Below the pieces are notes generated by a model, which saw only the letters and a program-made list of their open reading frames with translations, did no database searches and was not told the DNA's origin. 64,000 nucleotides of DNA from Streptomyces sp. NRRL F-6492 (GTDB lineage Bacteria; Actinomycetota; Actinomycetes; Streptomycetales; Streptomycetaceae). Positions 33,608 to 42,731 of this stretch are shown piece by piece; within the stretch, counting starts at the first letter, position 1, and every line of letters starts with the position of its first letter. The translations under genes and the position numbers were made by a program. The DNA is taken from contig NZ_LGEG01000214.1 in the NCBI RefSeq assembly GCF_001280125.1, forward strand, positions 3,018-67,017, in the 5' to 3' direction.

Positions 33608-34435
33608 ATGAAGATCAGCACCATCGGCCGGGCCGCTGTCGCGGCAGGTCTCGTAGGGGCCGTCGCGGGATGCGCGCCGGGCGGAACCCGGGCGGGAGAG
33701 ACGAGCCCGGACGCGCAGCAGGCAGGGGAGGCCCGCCCGGCGGCCCGGCCTGAGGCCGTACGTTACGCCTCCGCCGCACAGCTTCCCGAGCAGACCGCTC
33801 TCGACGGCACGACGATCGTGGTCGGCAACCCCGCGGCTCGCTCCACGGTCCACCTGTACGAGGACCCGCGCTGCCCCGTGGTGGAGGAGTACGAGCGGAC
33901 CGGCGCCAAGTCGCTGGAGAAACTGCTGCTGGCCGGCGAGATCAAGGCCCAGTACACCTTCGCGTCCTTCAAGGACGACCGGCTCGAGGGCGACGGCTCC
34001 AAGCGAGCCGTCAACGCGCTGCGCGCAGCGCTGGAGAAGGACAAGTTCGTCGAGTACCACCGGGTGCTCTTCGACCACCAGACCGACGTCGAAAGCAGCG
34101 GCGGGTTCACCACCCAGCGCCTTCTGCAACTGGCCGACAAGGTCCCGGGCCTTCGCGACGAGACCTTCGACCAGGCGGTCAGGACGATGAGGTACCGCCC
34201 GTTCGTCACCGCCTCCGAAAAGGCCTACGAGCACACCGGTGACGACCCGCGCGGCCCCGGCACTCCCACCGTTGTCGTCAACGGCCACATGATCGACGGC
34301 GCCCTGTACCCGGCCAACTTCGACCCGCGCCTGTTCACCCTCCTGGTGACAGACCTCCACCAGCGCCCCCACTCCTGGGACAAGGAGTACAAGCCGCTCA
34401 AAGACAAGCTGGATGCCCAAGCCGCCGATTCCTGA
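33608..34435 (+). CDS. DsbA-like thioredoxin-fold lipoprotein
   Basis: A 275-aa lipoprotein: signal peptide with lipobox VAGC at residue 22, an Ala/Pro linker, then a DsbA-type thioredoxin fold. The active-site position reads EDPRCPVVEEY, with only the first Cys of CxxC, and the cis-Pro loop is GTPTVVVNG. With a single Cys it cannot be a normal dithiol oxidase; an isomerase-like, glutathionylation-like or chaperone role is possible. It is anchored on the outer face of the membrane. ATG 33608. Confidence 0.88.
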   Translation: MKISTIGRAAVAAGLVGAVAGCAPGGTRAGETSPDAQQAGEARPAARPEAVRYASAAQLPEQTALDGTTIVVGNPAARSTVHLYEDPRCPVVEEYERTGAKSLEKLLLAGEIKAQYTFASFKDDRLEGDGSKRAVNALRAALEKDKFVEYHRVLFDHQTDVESSGGFTTQRLLQLADKVPGLRDETFDQAVRTMRYRPFVTASEKAYEHTGDDPRGPGTPTVVVNGHMIDGALYPANFDPRLFTLLVTDLHQRPHSWDKEYKPLKDKLDAQAADS

Positions 34436-34824
34436 ACCGGACCGGGCACCGGCGGCGCCGTACCGGCGGACACCAGCACGACCGGCCGGCGGGGCTGACA
34501 GCAGACCGCGCACCGATATGTGCACGCCTCCGGCTCATCGCTTGCCCCGGCCGGTGAGCCGGCTCCGGCCGCAGGAGGACCGTCGTCGCCGGGCCACGCC
34601 GATCCGCGCGTCTTCGCCTCGGGAGTTCTCGAGGCGGTCGACCGCCCGTCCGGCCTCGTCGCGGCGTCCGTGGGCCTCGCTGTCGAAACCGGTGGGCAGG
34701 CCACAGGCCCGTCACTGCCGCAGGGAGCACGGAGTTCGACAGCAAGCGGGGTCATGAGCGGCTGTGGCCGACCGGGAAGCGATGACACGGGGGAGCGGGG
34801 AGGTTCACAGTCGAGCCGCTGCGG
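34436..34824. other. Intergenic, no gene
   Basis: About 390 bp with only mutually antisense open frames. Nothing is supported. Confidence 0.35.
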
Positions 34825-35300
34825 ATGGTCCACTTCGTGGAGCATGTACGCCGCCGCCCCGAGACGTACTTCCTGGTCGGGCAAGGCAGCACCCCCGAGC
34901 TGCCCACCGAGACGCTCCGGGCGTTGGCCCGGGAGGCGCTGCACCATCGCGATGGCAGGCATGCCCAGATCAGCGCCGAGATCGGATCCGATCCCGGCTT
35001 CAGGAGGGAGAGCGATCGGCCTCCGGCGTCGGTGGAAGGCAGTGACTTCCTCCGGCGTTCCACGATTTCTTGTCCGACACGTTCGACATGTTCGACATGC
35101 GGTACCGGGCTCCCTCCGCGGCTGCCGCGCTCGGCGTCCATACGGTCATCGAGGTGCGGCTGGACGGCTACGGCTACCGCCAGGAGCCGGCCGGGATGGA
35201 TCCGACCGGCGCCCGGGAGGAGTTCTCGGCACCCCAGCCGTACGAAAGCCGGATCAGCTTCCCTCTCGATCCTTGGACCTGCCGTTGCGTACGTAGGCGC
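34825..35300 (+). pseudogene. GHKL/GyrB-like ATPase fragment, frameshifted
   Basis: One frame from 34825 encodes MVHFVEHVRRRPETYFLVG and ETLRALAREALHHRDGRHA, which resembles the start of a GyrB-type ATPase domain. From about 35070 the reading continues in another frame (APSAAAALGVHTVIEVRLD, GYGYRQEPAG). Neither part is complete. I read this as one gene broken by a frameshift or deletion near 35045. The family assignment is tentative. Confidence 0.45.
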
Positions 35301-35883
35301 CGTACTCGTCTTGGGCGATGTTCTCGTCCACCCGACGACCACGCTCGGCCCCTGCCACCGCTCGGCGATGCCCAGCGCGGCTGACGGACCTTCGGCCGCA
35401 CCCACGAGCCGTCCGTACCCACGAGCCGTCCCTATCCACAAGCCGTTGTCCGTACCCACGAGCCGGCCGAACTCACCGGCCTCATCGTCCGGGGCGAACG
35501 GCGGTGACCCGCCCAGGTCCGAGAACTCTTCACTGCCGGCGTCCCGGACCATACGGAGGTAGACCTCGAACAGGTCCTTCGCCGCACGCACCTCCACGTA
35601 GCGCACGCCGGGACGCTGCGCCGAGCCGCACGGGCCGAGGAACCGCTCGACCGGACGGCCCCGCCGCACGGCTCCGGGAGCGAACGGCTCCGCCAAGGAC
35701 CGCACCCGCGCACCCTGCGTACGGCTGCTCGCCACCCCGCCGCGCAGTCCGCTGCGGCATGTGACGGCCGCACTGCTTGCGAAGCGGTCTGCGGGGGAAG
35801 GAAACCCGTGGCCCGGGCAGCCCGCGGAGACCGCGTAGTGGACCCGGCCCGTGACCGCACCAACGACGAACGGACCCCCTCAC
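35301..35883. other. Decayed region with 17-bp imperfect tandem repeats
   Basis: Around 35400-35468 four imperfect copies of ACCCACGAGCCGTCCGT follow each other. The minus strand has a gene-like scrap at 35480-35610 (VRYVEVRAAKDLFEVYLRM) of unknown family. No intact gene. Confidence 0.45.
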
Positions 35884-36447
35884 GTGACGACCGCTCCCCT
35901 CGAATCCCCCACCGCGCGTGTGCCCGGGCGGGCTTGGACCGTCCGGATCACCGGTCACAGCGACCGCACCGCGAGCGTCACCTGCACCTCGCCCTGCAAG
36001 ATGCCCGCCCGCTCCCGTGACCTGTCCGCCCTGCGGGCCTTCGCGGCCCAGCATGCCGCCGCCCACGCCAAGGTGGCCACCGTCCGACCCAACGCCGACT
36101 GCCACTGCCGCTCAGAGCACTGCGAGGCGCACCCGGGGCACAAGACGCCGTGCGCGGGGGAGGTGGTGATGATCCTGCGCCACGACCCCCTCGTCGGCCA
36201 GGTCTGGATCGTCGAGGAAGTGTGCGGGATGTGCGCACCGCACATCCCGCACACCCGGGTCCTGGCCCGCGCCGCGGCCCCCACCGGACCCACTGCCGCC
36301 AAGCCGGCCACCCAGGCCCGGGCCGGCGTGCTTCCACGCCCGGGTGTGCCGAACCTGTTCTCCTCCGCCGGTGCCGTCGCCGACGCGGGCGCCGACACGA
36401 TCCGCCGCCCGCGCAAGCCGCACCATCGCCCCCGCCGCCAGGGCTGA
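35884..36447 (+). CDS. Cys/His-rich hypothetical protein
   Basis: A 187-aa protein with good coding bias. The central part has several Cys/His groups (CHCRSEHCEAHPGHKTPC, then VCGMCAPHIPHT) that could bind zinc. I recall similar proteins from Streptomyces plasmids and integrative elements (WTVRITGHSDRTASVTC start). GTG 35884 is preferred by alignment of that start; GTG 35851 is in frame. Its presence here fits a mobile-element origin. Function unknown. Confidence 0.65.
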   Translation: MTTAPLESPTARVPGRAWTVRITGHSDRTASVTCTSPCKMPARSRDLSALRAFAAQHAAAHAKVATVRPNADCHCRSEHCEAHPGHKTPCAGEVVMILRHDPLVGQVWIVEEVCGMCAPHIPHTRVLARAAAPTGPTAAKPATQARAGVLPRPGVPNLFSSAGAVADAGADTIRRPRKPHHRPRRQG

Positions 36448-36454
36448 CGCGTAC

Positions 36455-36933
36455 TGCCGCAGCGAGGAGGGCGGGCTGGAGGTCTGTTCGGCGGGCGCGG
36501 TCGGCCAGGACCACATCCGCCGTTGTCCACGGTCCACCGACCGGCCTGAGCAGCCGGATCCGGGCCATGAGCGACTCGAAGGCGGGTGTGTCGCCTGCCT
36601 GGCCCGCAGTGAGGACGAAGGCGAAGGGCCGGCGGTGACTGCCGGCGGCGAGGCGGACTGCGCTGTCCGCCTTGGCCGGCAGGGTGGTGAACACTTTCTG
36701 CGAGATGCCGTCGGCGGCCCAGGTCCGCAGCCGGTCGTGGACGCCCTTCCACGAGCCGAAGCGCTTGGGCAGGTCCACCCGCGCCGCTCCGGTGCGGTAC
36801 TTGAACCCGATCGCATCAAGCACCTGTCGGCGATTCCGCCACCGCCCACCCCACCCCACCTCGGCGACCGGCCCGGTGACCGGCCCGTTGGCAACGGCCC
36901 GATCCTGGCCCACCAGGCGTCAGCCGATGACAC
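36455..36933 (-). pseudogene. IS5-family transposase with internal deletion
   Basis: The minus strand reads RRNRRQVLDAIGFKYRTGA, VDLPKRFGSWKGVHDRLRTW and KVFTTLPAKAD, then jumps in frame to LAAGSHRRPFAFVLTAGQAG and DTPAFESLMARIRLL. About 60 residues with the first catalytic Asp are missing at the junction, and the C-terminus is also lost. The N-terminus starts in another frame (ADAWWARIGPLP), so there is a frameshift too. Inactive. Confidence 0.75.
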
Positions 36934-37012
36934 ACGTCAACAAACGATCAGATGATCCAGCGGCGACGACCGGGAGAACCCGATACGAGTCGGCGCGCGC
37001 CGCCACGGCACT

Positions 37013-37432
37013 TCAGCGGGGAGGCACGTTGTGCCATGAGTGTCCGCAAGTGCCTCTGCAGTACGTCCGCCTGCGGCGGGTGTCGGCGACGGAGAACACC
37101 GAGACGAGGACACGAAACGCTTTGACGTGCTCGTCGGCCGGGAGGGCTGCGAACCCGTAGCGAGGCGGGTCCATGCACATCATCACCGAAGGGTTGGCCG
37201 TAGGTTTCACGCCGGACCGGGCGACTCCTTCGCGCCCGTCTGCCGCCGTGATGTGGGCCTGCATCGCGTAGCGGGCGACTTCCCGCAGGACAACCTGCCG
37301 TCCTGCCGGGGAAAGGACGGAGAACCAGGACGTTCCCTCGTCCAACGTGCGGAGCTCCTGGGCGATCTCGTTGACGACCCGCTCGGCTTCACGCCGAAGC
37401 GCCCACTCGTCCTCACCGCCGGTCTCCGACAT
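37013..37432 (-). CDS. DUF5958-type hypothetical protein
   Basis: A 139-aa protein that resembles the DUF5958 family: VVNEIAQELRTLDEGTSWF, VLREVARYAMQAHITAADG, KAFRVLVSVFSVADTRRRR and the terminal YCRGTCGHSWH. ATG 37432. It is complete and probably expressed alone. No function is known for the family. Confidence 0.7.
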   Translation of the reverse strand: MSETGGEDEWALRREAERVVNEIAQELRTLDEGTSWFSVLSPAGRQVVLREVARYAMQAHITAADGREGVARSGVKPTANPSVMMCMDPPRYGFAALPADEHVKAFRVLVSVFSVADTRRRRTYCRGTCGHSWHNVPPR

Positions 37433-37550
37433 CTGCCGATGATTCCACAGCGCCTCGGTCGAGGACGAGCCCGAGACGGGCGGCGCGGCTCTTCCGCCGG
37501 CTCACGGCATGATCCACAGAAGACGCCCTGGCCGGCCCGGATGCCGGCGG

Positions 37551-37669
37551 GAGACACCGGTGAACGGACGATGCGCGAGAACATCCCGCCTGACCGTGAT
37601 CGTCACGAACCGGATCCCCCACCCCCGAGCGATCACCCTTGCCGCACTCACGCACCAGCCCGTCAGAAC
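37551..37669 (+). repeat. Dispersed repeat, copy B
   Basis: Best match to copy C over about 120 bp including CACCGGTGAAC at one end and CACGCACC at the other. Same orientation as copy A. Confidence 0.75.
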
Positions 37670-37710
37670 ATCCCTGATCAGTGAGGGTCGCCCCGCGAGC
37701 GACAGCCGAT

Positions 37711-38412
37711 TCAGCCCGCCCGGAGCATCGCCGCCGCGCTGTCGAGCAGCATCTCCAGCGCGGTCGGGTAGGCGCTGTGGTTCATGCGGGCCACCAGCAG
37801 GGGCGCGGTGGCCGCGATGTGCGGGTGGGTGTCGGGGGAGAGGCGGGCGTAGGTGGCCCGCCAGACCTCCTCGTCGGCGGTGCGGGCCGTGGCGGGCAGG
37901 GCGAGGCTGGCGGCGTCGAGAGCGGCGAAGGCAAGGGTCTGGTCGATGAACGCCTGGTAGATGCGGACGACGTCCGGATCGGGCAGGCCGGTGGCGCGCA
38001 GAATGCCGAGGACGACCTCGTCGGTGGCGATCTCGTTCGCTCGGCCGCTGACCCGGTTGGCGGTGAGGACGGCCGCTTCCGGGTGGTCGAGGTAGGCCGT
38101 GTGGATGCGAAGGCCGATGTCACGCAGGTCGGAACGCCAGTCGCCGGTGGCCCGCCAGTCCCGCATCGCGCGTCCGATCAGTTCGTCGGCGATGGCCAGC
38201 GTCAGGTCGTCGGTGCCGCGGAAGTAGCGGTACAGGGTGCTGGGATCCGCGCCGAGCGCCAAGCCCAGCCGTCGCACGGTCATCCCCTCCCTGCCGTGCT
38301 CGCGCAGCATGCGCAGAGCGGTCTCCACGATTAGCTTCTGAGTGAGGACGACACCCTGCTTCGTGGGTTTCCTGCGGCGCCGGTCCGTCTCCGACACCAC
38401 TTCCTTCGCCAT
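37711..38412 (-). CDS. TetR-family regulator
   Basis: A 233-aa regulator. The HTH reads MTVRRLGLALGADPSTLYRYF, followed by DDLTLAIADELIGRAM, as in the TetR/AcrR class with a tetracycline-repressor-like C-domain. ATG 38412 has AAGGAGG 6 nt upstream. It is divergent from the saccharopine dehydrogenase gene; a near-perfect palindrome lies between them. Confidence 0.92.
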   Translation of the reverse strand: MAKEVVSETDRRRRKPTKQGVVLTQKLIVETALRMLREHGREGMTVRRLGLALGADPSTLYRYFRGTDDLTLAIADELIGRAMRDWRATGDWRSDLRDIGLRIHTAYLDHPEAAVLTANRVSGRANEIATDEVVLGILRATGLPDPDVVRIYQAFIDQTLAFAALDAASLALPATARTADEEVWRATYARLSPDTHPHIAATAPLLVARMNHSAYPTALEMLLDSAAAMLRAG

Positions 38413-38448
38413 GCGTACCTCCTTCTCCACCTGCCACGACCTTATGCC

Positions 38449-38465
38449 AACACCGTTGACGGTTT
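38449..38465. promoter_or_regulatory. Candidate TetR operator
   Basis: AACACCGT-TG-ACGGTTT has CCGT/ACGG core arms plus extended near-symmetry. It lies in the 118-bp gap between the TetR start and the dehydrogenase start. Confidence 0.55.
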
Positions 38466-38530
38466 CCGGCCGTCCCCCGTTTCATGACGCATCCAAGGCT
38501 TCGGCCTCCCCGTCGAAAGGCACCCTTGTC

Positions 38531-39742
38531 ATGCGAGTACTCCTTGTGGGCGCGGGCGGCGTGGGCACCGCGATCACCAAGATCGCCGCCCGCCGCTCCT
38601 TCTTCGACCACATGGTCGTCGCCGACTACGACGTCTCCCGCGCCGAAGCGGCCGTGGCCGCGCTGGGTGCGGACGGAACCCGGTTCAGCGCCGCGCGCGT
38701 CGACGCGTCCGACCAGGAGGCGGTCACCGGCCTGCTCCGACGGGAGCGGTGCGACGTGCTGCTCAACGCCACCGACCCGCGGTTCGTGATGCCGCTGTTC
38801 GAGGCCGCGCTGGCGGCCGACGCGCACTACCTGGACATGGCGATGTCGCTGTCGTCCCCGCACCCGGAGCGCCCGTACGAGGAGTGCGGGACCAAGCTCG
38901 GCGACGGCCAGTTCGAACGGGCCGCCGCGTGGGAGGAGGCCGGGAAGCTGGCGCTCGTCGGGATCGGCGTGGAGCCCGGCCTCTCCGACGTCTTCGCCCG
39001 CTACGCCGCGGACGAGCTGTTCGACGAGATCGAGGAGATCGGCGTACGGGACGGCGCGAACCTGACGGTCGACGGCTACGACTTCGCACCGTCGTTCTCC
39101 ATCTGGACGACGATCGAGGAGTGCCTGAACCCGCCGGTGATCTGGGAGAAGGACCGCGGCTGGTTCACCACCGCCCCCTTCAGCGAGCCGGAGGTCTTCG
39201 ACTTCCCCGAGGGCATCGGCCCCGTCGAGTGCGTCAACGTCGAGCACGAGGAGGTCCTGCTGATCCCGCGCTGGGTGGACGCCCGGCGCGTCACCTTCAA
39301 GTACGGCCTCGGCGACGAGTTCATCGACACCCTCAAGACGCTGCACAAGCTGGGCCTGGACCGCACCGAGAAGGTGACCCTGCCCGGCGGCGCCGAGGTC
39401 TCGCCGCGTGACGTCGTCGCGGCCTGCCTGCCCGACCCGGCGACGCTCGGCGAGCGCATGCACGGCAAGACGTGCGCCGGCACCTGGGTGAAGGGCACGA
39501 AGGACGGCCGGAAGCGCGAGGTGTACCTCTACCACGTCGTCGACAACCAGTGGTCGATGAAGGAGTACGGCTCCCAGGCGGTGGTCTGGCAGACCGCGAT
39601 CAACCCGGTCATCGCGCTGGAGCTCGTCTCGAACGGCACCTGGACCGGCACCGGCATCCTCGGCCCCGAGGCCTTCACCCCCCGGCCGTTCCTCGACCTG
39701 CTGACCGCGTACGGATCCCCCTGGGGCATGCGCGAGCAGTGA
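38531..39742 (+). CDS. Saccharopine dehydrogenase-like oxidoreductase
   Basis: A 403-aa NAD(P)-dependent enzyme. The Rossmann start VLLVGAGGVGTAITKIAARR and VLLNATDPRFVMPLFEAAL, DAHYLDMAMS are typical of the Lys9/carboxynorspermidine-synthase group. Family members act on amino-acid or polyamine adducts. ATG 38531 has only GAAAGG about 10 nt upstream. It is probably repressed by the divergent TetR protein, which suggests an inducible catabolic role. Confidence 0.9.
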   Translation: MRVLLVGAGGVGTAITKIAARRSFFDHMVVADYDVSRAEAAVAALGADGTRFSAARVDASDQEAVTGLLRRERCDVLLNATDPRFVMPLFEAALAADAHYLDMAMSLSSPHPERPYEECGTKLGDGQFERAAAWEEAGKLALVGIGVEPGLSDVFARYAADELFDEIEEIGVRDGANLTVDGYDFAPSFSIWTTIEECLNPPVIWEKDRGWFTTAPFSEPEVFDFPEGIGPVECVNVEHEEVLLIPRWVDARRVTFKYGLGDEFIDTLKTLHKLGLDRTEKVTLPGGAEVSPRDVVAACLPDPATLGERMHGKTCAGTWVKGTKDGRKREVYLYHVVDNQWSMKEYGSQAVVWQTAINPVIALELVSNGTWTGTGILGPEAFTPRPFLDLLTAYGSPWGMREQ

Positions 39743-40072
39743 GCCGGGCACCGGGCCCCGAACCGGTGCCCGGCCGACACCCGCGACGCCGTGAAGACCC
39801 GCCCCCCACCCGGCGTACCGGCCCGGTCCTTCGCCCCACCGGGCAGACAGCGGCACCGCCTGCCCGGTGGCCCGTCCCGCAGCGAGCCCCGCTTCGACGC
39901 GGGCACGACGGAACGGGAAAGGCGGACCGAGGTGGCGGGGAGCAGGCCGCGGTAGCGGTCCACTCCGCCTCCGTACGGTTGGAGGCTGGCGACTCGGATA
40001 CGGCGAACGGCTCCGCCCCTGGAAGAAAAGGGGGGAGCCGTTTCACGGGTGGTGCGATTTTGCAGAGGACAC
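39743..40072. other. Intergenic region between convergent genes
   Basis: 330 bp without a supported gene; ends with the hairpin at 40006-40042. Confidence 0.4.
40006..40042. terminator. Hairpin after GlsB-like gene
   Basis: AACGGCTCC pairs with GGAGCCGTT around an A-rich loop, 30 bp after the stop of the GlsB gene. Confidence 0.5.
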
Positions 40073-40342
40073 TCAGGCGTGTCGTCGGTTTCCGGTGATG
40101 AGGCGGTAGACGGCCAGGAGGATGACGGAGCCGATGATGGCCGCGATCCAGGTGGAGAGCTCGAAGAAGCCGTCGATGGAGTCGACGCCGAATATGACCT
40201 TGCCCAGGAAGCCGCCCAGCAGACCGCCCGCAACGCCGATCAGGATGGTGATGATGACGCCGCCCGGGTCCTTGCCCGGCATGATGGCCTTGGCGATGAA
40301 ACCGGCGATGAGGCCGATGAGAATCCACGCGATGATGCCCAT
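40073..40342 (-). CDS. GlsB/YeaQ/YmgE stress-response membrane protein
   Basis: An 89-aa protein with three hydrophobic helices and the family pattern IAWILIGLIAGFIAKAIMPG, GVAGGLLGGFLG and STWIAAIIGSVILL. Transglycosylase-associated family; many members respond to stress. ATG 40342 has AGGAGA upstream. Single gene. Confidence 0.92.
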   Translation of the reverse strand: MGIIAWILIGLIAGFIAKAIMPGKDPGGVIITILIGVAGGLLGGFLGKVIFGVDSIDGFFELSTWIAAIIGSVILLAVYRLITGNRRHA

Positions 40343-40470
40343 GATGCGTCTCCTACCTGCTGATATAAAGTCTGCGTCAACACGCGTATGCGCGCTCTGG
40401 CGGCTTTCAAACCCCCCATGCACCCCACACGACTGATCGTTTCGGAATGAGATGAGCGTAGGCCGAGACG

Positions 40471-40880
40471 TCACGCGTCGTCGGAGCGACGGCTGAGGAC
40501 CTCGCTCCATACGTCGTCGCCGTCGGCCCAGGTCCAGAGCCGACGTCGCAGCGATGACGACGAATGTCGCAGTCCGTCATGCGGGTCTTCGCCCCATGTG
40601 GGCTCCCCACCGTCGGCGTCGTAAAGGAGCACCGGGTTGTCGACCGCGGTCAACGAGAGGTGCCACTCCATCGTGCAGCCGTCGTACGCGAGGTGGAGCC
40701 ACGACGCCGGCACGCCCTGAGCCGGACCGTTCCCTTGCTGCCGTACGACACGATGTCGTCTCGGTCCTGCTCCAACCGCTCGCTGCCGTAACGCTCGGTT
40801 ATCCACGCAACAGGGACGTCCGCTGCGTCGAAGCGCCGGCCCGGGTCCCACGCGCGAGCCCGCAGCCTCTCGATCAGCAT
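40471..40880 (-). pseudogene. Frameshifted hypothetical gene
   Basis: The N-terminal part (MLIERLRARAWDPGRRFDAA, ITERYGSERLEQDRDDIVSYG) is in one frame and the C-terminal part (WLHLAYDGCTMEWHLSLTAV, then YDADGGEPTWGEDPHDG) in another. The switch lies at about 40712-40740. Both parts have coding bias, so the break is recent or a base-calling error. The second half is reminiscent of SUKH/SMI1 proteins; this is not certain. Confidence 0.55.
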
Positions 40881-40899
40881 GTGGTCGTCCCTCTCCCCG

Positions 40900-41110
40900 G
40901 CCTTGGGCTCGCGGCGACGTGCCGCGGGCGAGTTCGAGCAGACCTTGATGGAGGCGGGCGCGCTGTTCGTATCGGATGCGCCCACCATCCGGATAGGCAC
41001 GTCGCACCAGGCCACGCCCCTGCGCATGACATGGAGGATGGCGCCCAGCGCGACCCGGTCACCGCAACGGACAACTACCTTCCAGCTGCCCTGAAGCCGG
41101 ACGAGGGTCG
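40900..41110 (-). pseudogene. IS5-type transposase N-terminal scrap
   Basis: About 40 codons (DRVALGAILHVMRRGVAWCD, VPIRMVGASD) match the N-terminal region of an IS5-type transposase. No start or catalytic core remains. Confidence 0.45.
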
Positions 41111-41142
41111 GGGCGTGCGGTTCAACGCCCCTGGACGGGGCC

Positions 41143-41640
41143 GGCCTCGTCGCAGCCGCCGTCCGCTCGATCGACTTCCGGCACGACGGCGCCCGAGCCC
41201 TGGTCGCCGACGGCCTCTGGCTCGACCTGCACGGGGCCCTGTGCGATCCGGCCGACGATCTCGGGATGCGCTGCGTCACCGGTCTGGACGCCAAGGTCTA
41301 CGGGCACGTCCTGACCACCCCCGGCGCTCTGGTGACGCTCGACCACGGTGGCAGGCAGTCGCTGAACGCGACCGGGCCTACGGCCAGGGTCACGACGCCC
41401 CCGGACCGGTTCCGAGGCCTGTTCGGACCAGACCTGCGCCGAACTCGCCGACGGCCTGCTGGACGCTCTCTCCGCCAGGAGCGGAGCTACTGCCGAAGCG
41501 GCGCACGTCTGGCCGGGCTCCGTCCAGATCGTGCCTTCTACGACTGTTCCCCGCACCCGCGGGATGGAGCCAGGAAAGGCGGGTTCACCGACCGGTCCCG
41601 CCCTGCCCGCCCAACCGGCACGTGACGCCGACGCCGCCCG
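41143..41640 (+). pseudogene. Truncated, frameshifted hypothetical gene
   Basis: The frame has SIDFRHDGARALVADGLWLD and LDAKVYGHVLTTPGALVTL, without a start codon before the coding bias begins; it then continues in another frame from about 41430 (AELADGLLDALSARSG). Lost 5' end plus a frameshift. Family not recognised. Confidence 0.45.
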
Positions 41641-41649
41641 CCCATGTGT

Positions 41650-41937
41650 TCAGCAGGCCTCCGCGGCCATAGGGGAAAACGGCCTGGTCTGCGCCACCCG
41701 AATTCGATGTGCCAGTCGGCGGGCGGTGTGCACACTGCGACGCGTCAGGCAGAGTTCGCCCGCCGGGACGTGGCAGGTCGGACAGGGTTCGGCGAAAGCG
41801 CCGTGCCGGAAGCGGCGGTGCGTCTCATAGGTGGCGTCCAGCATCGCATCGAGCGCCGAAGACGGAAGAGCGACGGAAGCACGGGTGGCTGTGTGCACCG
41901 GCCGGTGGGGGAGGGGCAGGACCGTGGTGGGGCTCAT
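41650..41937 (-). CDS. Small zinc-ribbon-like protein
   Basis: A 95-aa protein with FAEPCPTCHVPAGELCLTRR and a following HTARRLAHRIR, the Cys/Cys/Cys/His pattern of short actinobacterial zinc-finger proteins often found near mobile elements. GAGGAG lies 9 nt before ATG 41937; ATG 41946 would leave no spacing. Role unknown, nucleic-acid binding likely. Confidence 0.6.
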   Translation of the reverse strand: MSPTTVLPLPHRPVHTATRASVALPSSALDAMLDATYETHRRFRHGAFAEPCPTCHVPAGELCLTRRSVHTARRLAHRIRVAQTRPFSPMAAEAC

Positions 41938-42047
41938 GGCGGGCATCTCCTCGTGCGGCGTGGGTGCGAGGCCGTGGGCTCTCGCACTCCATGGGGTGAA
42001 AGAGCGGCGGTTTTTCCTGCCTACCCGCATTACCGCAGCTCAGACGT

Positions 42048-42170
42048 GACTAACGAGTTGGTGCGTGATTGTGGCGAGGGATGATCGCTTGGAGGCGGGG
42101 TGGTCCGGTTCGTGACGCCCACGGTCAGGCGGGACGTTCTCACGCATCACCTGTTCACCGGTGGCTCCCG
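42048..42170 (-). repeat. Dispersed repeat, copy C
   Basis: The reverse complement matches copy B from CACCGGTGAAC through GAACGTCCCGCCTGACCGTG to the AATCACGCACCAACTCGT end. It lies directly before a transposase remnant. Confidence 0.75.
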
Positions 42171-42279
42171 TCAGCAGCTGGGCTTCTGGTCCAGGAGTCG
42201 GCCGCCCCGTGGCGGGCCGTGGCCGAGGAGCGCCGTCACGAAGCACGTGGCGGGGCCGGAGAACGTGAGGCAGAGGCAG

Positions 42280-42610
42280 GCGCCCGGCATCAGCTGGTGT
42301 TCTTCGGCCGACTGGTCGTCACGCTGATCCACCCGTGGCACGACCCCCCGCACGAGGCCCTCGCCCCGCTGTTCGGTGTCGACCGCTCCACCGTCCCACG
42401 CGCCACCGCAGCGATACGCGGGCTCCTGGACTACGGATGTCTCGACCTCGGACGCGACCATCCCGGCCAAGCGATCGCACCACCCGGAAAGCCGGGCAAG
42501 ATCGCCTTCCCACACGTGCACGCCGCGCACAGCGCCGAACGCCGCAGGGTCCGGTACCGCGTCGAGCACGCCTTCGCCCACATGAAGCACTGCCGAGTTC
42601 CTCCACGACT
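42280..42610 (+). pseudogene. IS5-type (HTH-DDE) transposase remnant
   Basis: RHQLVFFGRLVVTLIHPWHD and LFGVDRSTVPRATAAIRGLL represent the N-terminal HTH part; the text then jumps to GLDLGRDHPGQ-like and RYRVEHAFAHMKHCRV at the C-terminus. The catalytic middle is missing. The same transposase type is represented by the scrap at 62.8 kb. Confidence 0.7.
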
Positions 42611-42731
42611 GCCGCCGGCTCGGCGAGGGTTACGGCTGCTGGTAGAACTGGGCCGTGCCTGCTTCGGAGTCGGCACGGACGACTCTCTTGTCCGGCGGCC
42701 CTCCGCCCCGGCCTTCACCCTGGAGCCCTCT

